Below the pieces are notes generated by a model. The model was given only the letters and a program-made list of their open reading frames with translations. It searched no databases and was not told the DNA's origin. Source: Isoetes taiwanensis (lineage: Eukaryota > Streptophyta > Lycopodiopsida > Isoetales > Isoetaceae). Taken from it: a stretch of 64,000 nt of DNA. Position 1 is the stretch's first letter. Every line of letters starts with the position of its first letter. Positions 19,640 through 32,285 of this stretch are shown here, one piece after another. Position numbers and translations under genes: made by a program. The stretch lies in assembly GCA_021234155.1 (NCBI GenBank), contig JAJEKV010000006.1, positions 8,399,003 to 8,463,002 on the forward strand. Reading direction: 5' to 3'.

Positions 19640-21989
19640 CCTTTAAAACCTGCATCAGCAGACTTCAATCTAATAAAAACCTTTGCAAGGTAGATATTAG
19701 ATCCAATTGGCAGCCCTGATCATAATCAGGTACAATTATGATCAGGCCATGACCAGATAACCATTTACATTAAGTTTACAAATGGCATCCATAATAGAAT
19801 TTTAACAAAAACTGTAAGAATGCATACAAGTTGTTTCATATATATTTAGATAAATCCAGTTAACATAATACTCATAGATATTGTTTTCCAAATGGAATTC
19901 ACAACTCAACTAAAATTCTTACCAAAGTCAGTTGTTTACAAAAATGAATAGATTACCAAGCTTCTTTCATGTTTATGTTGCAGATCTGGATCAAGGTGAT
20001 CCATGCAAAACAGTAACATACTTTTGTAGTAGAATACACTAACAAAGAGTAAGGAAACCCATTACACGCATCCACAAACCCGGAACAAGCATTAGAATGG
20101 TTGGACAAGTAAGGGATAGCAGGTGTCATGGGTTTCCTTAAGGTCACCCCCCTTCACCTTGCTAGCATTCAATTGACAAATATGTAGCAAAGCAAAATAA
20201 AGAAACCTAGATTAAGTAGTTAACAATATCCTAAAAATTATAACCACTTTTCGTATGATCTTCTAGGCTTCCTTACTGTGAGCAATTTCCAGCTCGCAGA
20301 ATAAATCTTAACCTCTATGTCTATTTTAAATCATTTTCCATATCTGTCTCTGTGCTCAATTTCTCAGTCAGCTTAATGCCCAAGGCATATTACCAATATC
20401 ATGCCTGGGTTATATCACTATAATCAAAAGGCAAAGCCCATACTTATTCTAAGAACCATGTTTCATTTTATAAACATAAGTAATTTCAGGATCATGCATA
20501 TCAGATCAGATATGTGCATTCTACCCCACCATTTCCCATACTTCTTTAAATGCCATTCATATGCATATTTTTACCTTGTACTCTTGTATCTCATATGTCT
20601 ATGCAATTTCAGCATCAAGCCTTACAGATCTACTTTATATTACCATTTCCCTTGCTACCTTTCAGATCTATAATGCATATTCTTACCATGCTCAGTTATA
20701 CCCCATACGCCAGTGCAAATTCTGAATCTACTTTATACATTAACATTGCTTATGATTTTCAGATCGTCTCCGCATATTACTAGCGGACCTGATTTGCCTA
20801 CTAACTATGGCAAGGAACCATGCAATATCCTGCATCTACTTAAAGTCTACAGAATCAGGACGTTTTTTGGCCATATGGATAAATCTAATCTAAGATTTAT
20901 ACTTCTAATTACCTCTGATTTATGCATTCTTCATCAACTTTTCCATGCTTCCTTTCATAAAATCCAGGTTAATCATGCATATTATCTTGCATACTAAATT
21001 AGCGAGAATATATCAGCAGTAATTCTATAGTTAGACTACCCATAATGGCAAGGCACTAAGCATAAGAAATACTATATCTAATTTAAGTTCTTACTCATAA
21101 AATCTTTCTTAGTCATATGAACAGATCAAATCTAAGATTAATATTTACAAATGCATCTCATCAAACCTTAGTAGAGCTCCTTGCTCTCTTGCTTCTCCTT
21201 AAGATTTGAAGAATTTCCGGATCTTGCAATTGCTCAAGATCTCCAATCAAATACCTCATGTGCTGTTAGCAGAGTGCCCATATCCATCTCCATAGAAGCC
21301 CGATTATTCTTAGCTTGCTCAGCTTACTAAATCCATCAGCCTCCTCTTTATCATTACCAGCCCCTTCCATCGATTGTTTGTTATTCCCGGCATTGCAGGC
21401 TTGAACACCATTCCTAATGATGTATAACGAAATTGGAAAATCTTCTTAGTATTTCACGCTATCCCCATTTTCTCTCCTCGCGGTCTCTTGCGTGTTGCAA
21501 GATTCAAGTCACCTTTCTTCCTCACCATTTTGGACGGGGGCTTCTCTCCCCGCTCACAAAATCCACAATAAAAGCTGCTTCGCCTCGGTTCTCCTTCGGT
21601 TCTTTTATAGTCTAATTTTAAGGTGTGTTCATAACACAAGCAAGTACCTATCAACCACGCCCATACCTTTTTGCACTTTCGTTATGCAATCACCTTCAGC
21701 CGATGATGCCACTTCTTGTGATATGGGGATGCATCACGATGTTCATTTGTTATCTCCGGCTCATATCTGCCCTAAAACATATCTCATTATTTCCACGAAC
21801 CATATTTTCCTTAACCTAATTTTTCAGTTTAACAATATGCCCTTTTATATATACTATGCCATATGCTTCAATATTCCTATCCCCATAAGGGTTACAACAA
21901 CAATACACCCATCTTCTCAACATGTGTTACTGGCCTGCATCAAAGCCCATCTACTTAAGAGTACACTTGTTATTTATGATCTTTTATAA
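19640..21989 (-). repeat. long direct repeat, right copy (5' end of element)
   Basis: Second copy of the 2.35 kb repeat, upstream of the coding region on the minus strand. From about 20.76 kb, and most densely from 21.17 to 21.76 kb, it differs from the left copy mainly where the left has CAG or CTG, with CGG, CCG or CG here. Small deletions of 1-2 bases occur at the same sites. It ends in TTTATA followed by a run of A and then unrelated sequence from about 22000. Confidence 0.95.
21167..21680 (-). pseudogene. leader exon in the right direct repeat (frameshifted as read)
   Basis: Corresponds to the intact 172-codon frame of the left repeat and keeps the segments HTLKLDYKRTEGE and MVRKKGDLNLATRKR and the GTTTGATGAG donor at 21166. 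The reading frame is broken several times, each time at a site where the left copy has CAG or CTG. By position this is the copy that should serve the internal frames, so whether the breaks are real decides whether the element could be active. Confidence 0.55.
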
Positions 21990-22107
21990 AAAAAAAAGTA
22001 TTGGGCTGGTCAAATGGGAAACATCGTATTGTTGCTTAACAGTACACCAGCAAAGAATGCAAAGCCATGATTTGCAGCAACACCACTGCAGAGGCTATGT
22101 GGTTGGT

Positions 22108-24160
<2,053 letters not shown>

Positions 24161-24376
24161 AAACTTAAAATTTTCTTTCTTTTTCTCTAGTTCCCTTTTT
24201 TTCTGGGGAGAATCTTGATAAGATGGCAATACCATTCATTTCTGTCATAGCTCGTCATCTTTGATTCATCCCCAAACCTCACAAATCCATATCCTTTCGA
24301 TCGGATCCTGCCCCGTCAGATTAGCGCCGATCCCCGCCCTTGCCGCCACCCTGGTTTCGCTTCAAGAAAATCAAAG

Positions 24377-24600
24377 ATATCCTAGGGATATTCAAGAATA
24401 TACCTAGGATATGCCAAAAGCCCACATAAACAAGGGTTTGCCCCCCTAGGGCCAACCAAAAAATAGAGCTACATCAATTGGTGCAAACCTTGCTACTAAT
24501 AACGAGAAATAGCAAGACAAACAAGGTCTTTGTCGCAAGACGGAGGGTTGCCCTCTAGTGGCCTGAGGGTGTGTTTGCTTTTTTTTTTTATCTTCTAAAG
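24377..24600. repeat. dispersed repeat with near-perfect palindrome (copy A)
   Basis: A near-palindrome of about 16 bp arms (ATCCTAGGGATATTC / GAATATACCTAGGAT) is followed by CCCACATAAACAAGGGTTTG. The same arrangement is at 29506-29600. The unit ends in a segment shared with 2896-2912. Confidence 0.8.
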
Positions 24601-26898
24601 CATCCACAACAGTTCCAAGACTTAGATATGGCACGTTTAGGAATTATAGCCATATATGAGCATTGATGCAGGGTGCGGTGCGGTTTCTATATTCTAAGTT
24701 TGACTGGTGGATGGCCAAGACCAAGAGTGCTAATCTAGAATTTCATTGACATGGTGTGAGAACCGGAAACAATAAAGGGATTCTCATTTTGGTCGTTGGT
24801 GGTTCGAAATGCCACATGCACAAACCAACGACACTAAAATGAGGCACAAGGATAATATTAAATATGTAAAGAGATTTATTTTATAAGTATGCTTGCAAAG
24901 ATGCCAACATGATGTCACTTATGTATTGCATTCGCACCATGAAGGATCAAAACAACCATGTCATATCAAAAAGATTTGTTGATTCGCAAACAATGGTAGA
25001 ATAAAACAATCTAACTACTTTCTTATTTTCCCTAGATTTAAAATTCCTTATTTCTCTTAGATTTATAATTTGGTGCATAAGTGTCGATGCAAATAAAGCT
25101 ATTAGCAAGACATAGCAGGTCGCGTTGCCCTATCACGGCCGACCTTGAGAACGAGCACAGTAACAACATGTAACAAGTTAAAGACTTGGACCCCATGGCA
25201 ATTTGACCAAACCTTTTATCGTGGCAAACAAACGCGACACACGGTTGCAACATAGCATGACGCATTACCGACCCACAACATTCATGATTCCAAATGCAAC
25301 CAATTCTTTATTTCCATCAATATGGTAATCCTTGAGTGCTGCAAAGGTTCTTCCTATGGCAATTGCTTCCTAAAATGTACATCAAATTTGAGGGATCAAT
25401 ATATAGTTTGGTTCTTGATTCCTGAAAGAAATACATCAACTAACAACTAACAATCATTCGCATTTGATGAATGCACCAGCTTAAATAAAACTTTATAACA
25501 TTCTTTAGCCTTCTTTTCTTTACATGGACTGAGGATTTTGAATGATAAAACTGTATTCTAGATTTGATTTTATTAATTCCATCATCATCATGTTTGTGCT
25601 CTAAAATACAAAGCCAAAGAAACAAAATGGATAATTTGAATATCCTAATTTTGTCTATCATCCAGCGACTGCATCAAGCTCCAAGGTAATGATAACGAGT
25701 CCCTCACGCCCATGTCCTTCAAAGAGACTCCAAATGCAGAAGCCACTTGCAATCAATGACAATTTTCTAAGCCTACACTCTCTTCCGTGGCAAAACATAT
25801 ATCACAATCCTCTTCTATCTCGAAGTATTAAGAAATCATCCCTCACAGAGGTTTACAGCGTGGTTCCACAGAGGATATAATTTGCTTAACCTATGCGCAA
25901 ATTGGTCCTCAACAACAGGATATTCTGCTAAAGCAACACAAAAAAGTTCCTCAAAACAGATAAAACCTTAAGTATAAACTTTTAAATATAAAGCCACAGA
26001 TAGGCATAGATTATGGAGGATGATCCTGTTATTGTGCCATTGTTATGTGAGCATCTAGCCTACCCTAATATCATCAAGTAAAAGCTATGTGAACTCGCCA
26101 CCCTACTAGACATCGAGGCAACTATAGTTTCAAGAAAGATGCAGATCAATTTTCTTTTTTGTACGTCATTGAACTTACCTCTTTCAGGGATCAAGTGTAA
26201 AACATCATATGCAATGATCTTTAAGGTGATCAATGTAGAAACAAAAATAGAATAGAATAGAAAATTGTACCACATCACAAAACCCCATCCTTAGAGAAAT
26301 ATTGAATAGAATAAGACAATTAAGAACTCTTAAGATCTAAAGCCGTGTCTTCTAAACACAGAAAAGCCAAAGAACTCAAACAGACAATTTGAAAATCCAA
26401 ATGCTGTCATCAGCTGCATCAAGCTCAAAGATAATGACAATGAGTCCATCACACTTATGTGCTTCACAGGGACTTCCAAAATGCAGAACCACTTGTAATA
26501 CAATGAAAATTCTCTCAAGCCCTGCACTCTCTTCCTTGATAAACATTGCTAGTACTTGGCAGCTTCAACCACAATTCTGCAATGGCACATAATTTGCTTA
26601 ATATGCACAAGTTTTGGTCCTCAACAACATGACATTTTGCTAGAGCCACGTTAGTTCCTTACACAGATACGGATGAGATATTTTAAGTACAAAGCCCGAA
26701 ACAGGCATATCGTGTTTACTATGTCATTATCATCAAGTATTTTGTTGTGCATCTAGCCTAACTTATGCCAGAAAAATGATTGCCAACCTAGCAAAAATTG
26801 TGTCCCATATAATGGTTTTCTCCTAAAAGTTACAAATCAGTTTTCACATAGACCTCAATTTACATAGTATGCAAGAATGACAACTTAGCATTAAGGAT
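24601..26898. other. no gene seen; diverged duplication inside
   Basis: No convincing coding region. Two diverged direct copies are visible: 25610-25810 and 26365-26560, sharing GCATCAAGCTC, ATGATAACGAGTCC / ATGACAATGAGTCC, CAAATGCAGAA / AAAATGCAGAA and CACTCTCTTCC, about 755 bp apart. The minus strand of the second copy reads openly for about 55 codons (VLHFGSPCEAHKCDGLIVII), so the duplicated unit may be an old exon. Confidence 0.5.
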
Positions 26899-27340
26899 CA
26901 TCCTTCTTCATCTGCATCCTCATTTAGCAGATGGCTGAGCATAACCGGATTAGACTTTTTATTGGCGGCTGTGCTCTCATTGACCACTTTCAATGACCCA
27001 TTTGCTTCAATAGTTTTGTCTGTATTTTCTATCCCTTCACCCAACTGATCTAGCTCCTTCCTTTACGAAGAACTCTATGTGATTCCTGACTTTCTAAACC
27101 AGAAGTTTTCAATGCTTTTTTTTTCTGTTCAGGAACCTCTGCTTGCAATACATTGACAACATCTGCGTCTTTTGCAAGGTCAAACGGTTTCTTGCCAGCC
27201 TTTGTTTCCCCTGTTACATTAGCACCTTTCTTGATCAACAGCTTAGCCAGCTCCACATGATTCCCTTGAACGGCATAATGCAGAGGGGTCATATCTTTCC
27301 TAGTTTGTACAGCTCCGGCGAGGGCATGAAGGTGGACGAG
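26899..27340 (-). pseudogene. ankyrin-repeat protein, C-terminal fragment
   Basis: A minus-strand frame contains a full ankyrin repeat (MTPLHYAVQGNHVELAKLLI, then KKGANVTGETKAGKKPFDLA) and a lysine-rich tail. A shifted frame from about 27060 continues openly (LDQLGEGIENTDKTIEANGS) to a TGA near 26899, so the true C-terminus is probably split by one frameshift. Upstream it runs directly into PPR sequence in another frame, making a chimera on one strand. The rest of the ankyrin domain is absent. Confidence 0.7.
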
Positions 27341-28412
27341 GGTTGGTCTGTTCATGGATTAGTCTTCCCTGCTCCAAAGCGCCCACGCTGCCACATGCCT
27401 TCAGCATACCTGATAAAACAATGCTGTTTGGTTTTATTCCCTCATGTTGCATCTTTTTGAAAAGCTCTATGGCAGGAAGACCATCTCCCAATTCTGCATA
27501 TCCTGCTCCCCAAGCTACAATGTCTCTATTCGGCAACATATCAAAAATTTTACGTGCCTCATCCAGGTTTCCACATTTTGTATACATGTCTATCACCATT
27601 CCACTACTTTTAATACCTTCATGTACCTTCCTCCCCTGGTCTATGCATCCCAAGTGACCATATGCTTTCAAGGCGCTTGAAAATGTATATTTATCTGGTT
27701 TAATGCCTTCCCATTGCATCCTCTCAAAAAGTTTGATTGTCGAACATATTTCGCCATGCTGCGCATATCCAGATATAATTGCACTCCATGATATTACATC
27801 TCGACTTGGCAATTTGTCAAAAACTTCACATGCATCTTTTCGGCTTCCACACTTTACATACATGTCAACCAGTGTATTTCCAATGACAATATTAAAGTGT
27901 ATTCCACATTTAATAATATGATTGTGAATGAGCTTACCTAGATTAAGCGCTGATGTCACTGTGATTGACTTCAAAACGGCAAGGTAAACATACTTGTTGC
28001 TTTCAATATTTGATAGATCCATCCTATGGTACAACTCAAGGCCTCTTCTCCCTTGGCCAAGCTTGGCATTGGCTGAGATGAAGGCACACCATGTGTATTC
28101 ACTTGGTTCTGCAACTCTCTCAAATGCTTTACTTGCATCAAGTAGACATCCGTGAAAAGCAAATAAGCGGATAAGATGGTCAACCAAATTGGAAACTGAA
28201 TCTAGTCCATGGCGCACCATAAGGGACTGCACATGTCTACTGCATTCAAGACTGTTCCACTTTGTGCAGCCCCACAGAAGGCAGAATGCCTCCCTTCTGG
28301 ATATCCGAACTCCTTGCAGCTCGCAAAACTTTGCAGCTTCAATAGCCATCTCCAGCTGTCCTCCACAACATTTGTTGAGATCGCCAAAGCCCTGATACAA
28401 AAAAAGAATCAC
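27300..28412 (-). pseudogene. PPR protein (PLS type), N-terminal part fused to ankyrin sequence
   Basis: A 370-codon open frame. After a leader (FCLLWGCTKWNSLECSRHVQ) it has about seven PPR motifs: FNIVIGNTLVDMYVKCGS, VISWSAIISGYAQHGE, GIKPDKYTFSSALKAYGHLG, MVIDMYTKCGNLDEARKIF, GIKPNSIVLSGMLKACGSVG. The exon seems to start at about 28393 behind a TTTTTTTGTATCAG acceptor. A small open piece at about 28488-28530 with a GTATGAATG donor could be the preceding exon. PLS-type PPR proteins bind organelle RNA. Here one helix of a motif is shortened (SSGMVIDMY lacks part of a repeat) and the C-terminal E/DYW region is missing, replaced by ankyrin sequence near 27330. Confidence 0.85.
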
Positions 28413-28799
28413 TTAGAGAGAAGAATCTATTTCTAGGGTTCCTAGAATGCTCAGAAGCTTACTGAAGATAATTTCACATTCATACCTGAAGAAATGACTA
28501 CCATTTTTGGCCTGAACAGGTTCCTGCATAACATAGGAAGTGAAATGTCATCAAATATGCTGTGAAATATAACACATATCCAACTACCTTATATGGCAGG
28601 GATTTAGCAGGCAAGGCTTTTTAAAACCATGTTCAGACTCCCCAGAGTTCGAACATCAGGTGGACCAGCAAGGTTCGCAAGCCATTATCCTGTGCAGTAA
28701 CTTTGTAAGTCCAAGGAAAAAAGAATTCTGCAATACTGACGAAAAATAAGCTATTGCACAATAATCCTATGCACAATAATCCTATGCTAGATTGCTCTT

Positions 28800-29460
28800 G
28801 CATTCATCCTGCAAACATTTAGCCTTCTACATTCATAATGCTGTCTATCATATGGGTGCTAGCGTAAACATTTTCCATGCGCACATACACAGCCTCAGGA
28901 TTAGGATATGAGTGGATAATTTCATCAAAACATATTTTTGCTAGTTTTGCATTACCATGTAGCTGACATGAATTTAGTAAAGATGTCCAGCCAACGACAT
29001 TAAGCTGAATACCCGATTCAAGAAGAATTTCCATTCGTTCAAGTGGCCTGCACGTCCAAGCAGATCAAGTACACAAGAATCATGTCGGATATCAGGCATG
29101 ATGCCATGGTCTTTTTTCATTGATTTGTAAAAATGACTGCCCTCATCCACCAGGCCTACACAACTGCATGCCACAAGAATATTTGCAAATATCACCTCGT
29201 TTGGCTGAATTCTTTTTTGTTCCATGTCCTTAATACACTGAAAAACTGAAATTGCATCTCCATTGTGTGCATACCCTGAAATCATTGCACCCCAAGACAC
29301 CTCATCGCGGAGTTTTGACAGTTCGTTGAAAACCTTTTGTGCCTCCGCCAGACATCCGCACTTCACATACATATCAACAAGAGTGTTCCCCAAGGTAGAT
29401 TGGAGCTTTGGTCTGTCTTCCCAGTTAGCCGGTTCAAGCATCCCCGACCCACAACGCAGG
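28800..29460 (-). pseudogene. PPR protein, C-terminal fragment with E-type motifs
   Basis: Minus-strand frames at 28974-29441 and 28819-29034 read STLGNTLVDMYVKCGCLAEA, EVSWGAMISGYAHNGDA, RIQPNEVIFANILVACSCVG, DSCVLDLLGRAGHLNEWKF, then after a frameshift GWTSLLNSCQLHGNAKLAKI. The last parts match the final L2/S2 and E motifs of PLS PPR proteins. No DYW deaminase domain follows. On this strand it lies upstream of the N-terminal PPR fragment at 27.3-28.4 kb, so the two are not one gene in order. They could be two genes or a rearranged one. Confidence 0.8.
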
Positions 29461-29505
29461 TGACCGCCAATTTACAGGGAAGAATAGGTTTGTACCAGTC
29501 ACCAG

Positions 29506-29730
29506 CATATCCTAGGGATATTCTAACATATACCTAGGATATGCCAAAAACCCACATAAACAAGGGTTTGCCCCTCTAGGGGCAACCCAAAAAACACGAG
29601 GCTCTAAAAAATAAAAGCTATTGCAGATAATAGGGGTGGCCACATGCAATCTTTGTTGCGTCCACCTCCATATCTCAATTTGATGCGAGAGCGGATACAA
29701 AAGAGGTAAGGGCTCGGATCGATGCCAATA
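29506..29730. repeat. dispersed repeat with near-perfect palindrome (copy B)
   Basis: Matches 24377 onward across the palindrome (ATCCTAGGGATATTC / CATATACCTAGGAT) and CCCACATAAACAAGGGTTTG. It ends with the 18-mer shared with 2458-2475. It adjoins the PPR fragment directly. Confidence 0.8.
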
Positions 29731-29917
29731 GTAACTTAAAATAAGGCATTTTCCAAATGCCATGGCAGGAACTTGCAGTGTGAAAATGTGATCCCAGGTG
29801 ATTATATAATGTGCTAGGATTCTATAAAAAGGAGTTACTTACGATTAATGAAACACCTTATATTGCATTTCACTCATGATTTGGCTATCGATGATGAGCA
29901 CGATCACATAAACTTCT

Positions 29918-30376
29918 ATGGTAGCTCCTCCTGTAAAATCAAGAATACAGATAAATCAAAACAATACTCAAACTATTGGAAAAAAGAGACACAAGGAGTG
30001 GGGAAAAAAAATCATACAAAATGAATTTTTGCAAACAATAAATTTGTGCTCAAAGGTGCTCAAGGAAAACCTCCCTTCAATTCATAGGAAGGACAAAGAC
30101 ATACTCCAAAAGAATCAAGCAAAAAATTTCAAGAAAACAGAAGGCAAGAAAAACTCTGGCAATTTAAGAAATTTGACAGCAATAGAAGCAGGAAGAAAAT
30201 CCATGGCGCAGCAAAATGACTGGAACGTCATCAAACACCAAATAACCAGTAAAGATCCGGTGAAACTATGCAAAGATCCTTTGGATATTCTAACAATCTG
30301 CAATCTTAAATCGGCCAAGAATACAAAACGCACCTCAGAATGCCCTAATCCTAAAGTTAGAGAACAACCACCTTGA
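29918..30376 (+). other. 152-codon lysine/asparagine-rich ORF, doubtful
   Basis: A long open frame in A-rich DNA, with a hydrophilic product rich in K, N and Q and no recognised motif. A diverged duplicate of its 3' part occurs near 30701 (ATCGGCCAAGAA, then GCACCT-AAATGC) but is not open. Most likely a chance frame in biased sequence. Confidence 0.2.
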
Positions 30377-31120
30377 AGCGACTCTTCATAGATATAGGTC
30401 ATGCCTTCTTTTGTCTTTTGTAGCTTCTAAAACAACCTCTTTTCTCGAGTAATCTTGCTGCATTCCATATCTGATTTTCTTGTTGATTTGACACAAGCAT
30501 GGCCAGTTGATTTTGCCCTTCATCATTCCCTATCCGAACCCACTTAATTTTGTTTGGTTGTAAAATATTAGACTTTTCCAAAAGAAAAGGTCAGCCATCC
30601 TGGACTCTACAAGCCATTGTAGATTCCAGAAGAAAAGGTCAGCCTTTCAGAAAGAAACGCAGAACAGTTGAGCTCTAGTTAGGTAGCCGTCTACATCATG
30701 AATCGGCCAAGAAGGCAAAATGCACCTGAAAATGCTCTAAATGCAAGCACCTAACGCCCAGAATCCAAAGAACTATAGAAGAGTGCAAAGCCAAAGCAAA
30801 ATACAAGCAAAATACAACCGTCTGATTCACGCTGCCAACAACTCGGCACACAAAAATAACCCTGCGAATTTTGTTCAAACCCTGCAAATGATTCTGAGCA
30901 AACGGCACACAAAAAACATTCTTTGCTGTCCACGGATGATAAAATGAAAAGCACAGACATGGCGGTTGTTCAAGGAGCAACGATTTTGTGAACCATACAA
31001 GCAACAACGAGAGGAAGAAGATGAAAACGGTGTTTCCATAAAAAAATCTTTCAAATGGGTTGCATCTTTTCACACGCATAATCCAATGGACCACAACAAA
31101 AAAAATTTGCCACAATAAAA
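30377..31120. other. no gene seen; internal duplication
   Basis: Contains the diverged second copy (from about 30701) of sequence at about 30307, and a short repeated AGAAAAGGTCAGCC motif (30581 and 30632). No coding content recognised. Confidence 0.5.
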
Positions 31121-31183
31121 TCAACGGTCAAGATCACGCACAAACTATCATCTTATTTCGATTTTAGTAGTACTATATATAGA
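31121..31183 (-). mobile_element. Helitron 5' terminus, minus orientation
   Basis: On the minus strand the sequence begins TCTATATATAGTACTACTA directly after an A, as expected for a Helitron 5' end inserted between A and T. About 35 bases further in it has ATGATAGTTTGTGCGTGATC. The same subterminal block (ATGATAGTTTGTGCGCGATC) sits behind another TC-start at 46356, so the two ends belong to one family. The element would extend toward lower coordinates. Its 3' end was not found. Confidence 0.5.
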
Positions 31184-31700
31184 TTCTAATATAATGGATT
31201 TTTAAATCTGCCTTCACACTATAATCCATTATTAGTACATAACAATATTGGTTAGAATGAGTTCACACATAATTTCTAGAGTAACATAATAGTTCCAGCA
31301 TGACTTTTAAAACATATGCTCAGTTAAAGGTTTTTCTTGAAATGCTATAAAACACATATACTATCTACTATTAAATTTTCATTATTGAACCTGATAGCAA
31401 TATATCTTAATGGAATTATACACTATCTTCTTCTTCTTCTTCTTCGGGGCGGGGGTTTTTTAATCCTGACAGTAATATGCTTGCTGCTCTCTTTTTGTTT
31501 GGGTCCCATAAACCAATCGGTCTTCGTGGGCGATAAAAAATCTATTCTATTCTATATTATTTGTGTTAAAGTAAATACAACATATTTTGTGGATAGTTGC
31601 AGCTAACAAGGTGCATAAAAACCAAGTGTAGCAACAAAGAGAATAAAGGACAAAATAAAACCCAATAGTTAAATAATGATTAAAAGCTTAAAAACGATTT

Positions 31701-32037
31701 GATTCTCAGCTTAAAAGGATGGTTGTTGTGGTCTATCTGGAAACGCAGAAGATTGTGTATCTTTCAGGGTTTGGATATTCCTCCTGCAGGTGTCCTCCAG
31801 GACGCACAAGCTAGAATCGCTAAGGCCTACTATTTTCTTCGTTTGCTCCCGCCAAGCGACAGTTGATATTTGAGTCCTATTTGAGTGTGTTGTCTTATGC
31901 ATACGCTGGTGGTTCTACTCAGTGGATCATGATTATCCTCTGAGATTTTATTCCCGGCTCTGCATTTGTATCCGTCTTTTGGCTTGGAGTTTCAATAAAG
32001 TTTGTCGTTTTTCAAAAAAAAAAAAGATTCTCAGCTT
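31701..32037 (+). mobile_element. 5'-truncated LINE with 12 bp target duplication
   Basis: GATTCTCAGCTT occurs at 31701-31712 and again at 32026-32037, flanking a 313 bp insert (31713-32025) that ends in AATAAAGTTTGTCGTTTTTC and 12 A. Near its start the insert encodes WLLWSIWKRRRLCIFQG, matching the C-terminus of the minus-strand LINE at 59.1-59.2 kb (WLVWLIWKRRLWIFRGF). It is therefore the tail of a plant L1 LINE inserted by target-primed reverse transcription. Confidence 0.92.
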
Positions 32038-32285
32038 TTTGAATTCTGTTAACTGGTCAACACAGGCACAACCACCTTGATTGCATATAGCACGAACCAA
32101 CTAAGCAAATCTCCAAGGCTAGAAAAAAAAAGTAATCATTGCACAAGCTTTATGCCCTTGAATTCCAATTTTTAATACTCCTGCATGTCCTTTCATGTCC
32201 TCATCACTTAATTTAATAGTATATCTCACAGCTTCATTGTTTTGGAACTTATCTAACCTTTGGATTGCCCCAAACTGCCTAATTT

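Larger units (their letters stand above)
13170..21989 (-). mobile_element. 8.8 kb Penelope-like (or related) retroelement with long direct repeats
   Basis: Two direct repeats of about 2.35 kb (13170-15518 and 19640-21989) flank a 4.1 kb internal region. All coding content is on the minus strand: a 530-codon frame (19515-17926), then an RT frame (17741-15669), with an upstream exon inside the repeat. Both coding frames in the internal region start directly behind a pyrimidine tract plus AG. No protease, integrase, RNase H, tyrosine recombinase or GIY-YIG motif was seen. Terminal direct repeats (pseudo-LTRs), retained introns and this RT type are known for Penelope-like elements, and endonuclease-less members are reported in plants. 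A/T-rich runs sit at both ends; no clear target duplication was found. Confidence 0.7.

Noticed and set aside
13170-21989. A hammerhead ribozyme in the long direct repeats, as reported for some Penelope-like elements
   Set aside because: I looked for CTGATGA with a paired GAAA on both strands. Only near misses were found (CTGATGG near 14870 and 14900, TTGATGAG near 14690, CTGATGC near 13185), so it is not reported. A structure search would settle it.
13170-21989. Calling the direct repeats ordinary LTRs of a Gypsy or Copia element
   Set aside because: No TG...CA ends, primer-binding site, integrase, RNase H or protease is visible, and the RT motifs are not LTR-type.
5380-22014. AGTATTGGGCTGG shared by 5382 and 21998 as a possible target duplication of a large element
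   Set aside because: A 13 bp match within 64 kb is expected by chance, and the flanks do not fit any element boundary.
29918-30376. A real 152-codon gene
   Set aside because: A-rich DNA, biased composition, no motif, and its diverged duplicate at about 30.7 kb is not open.
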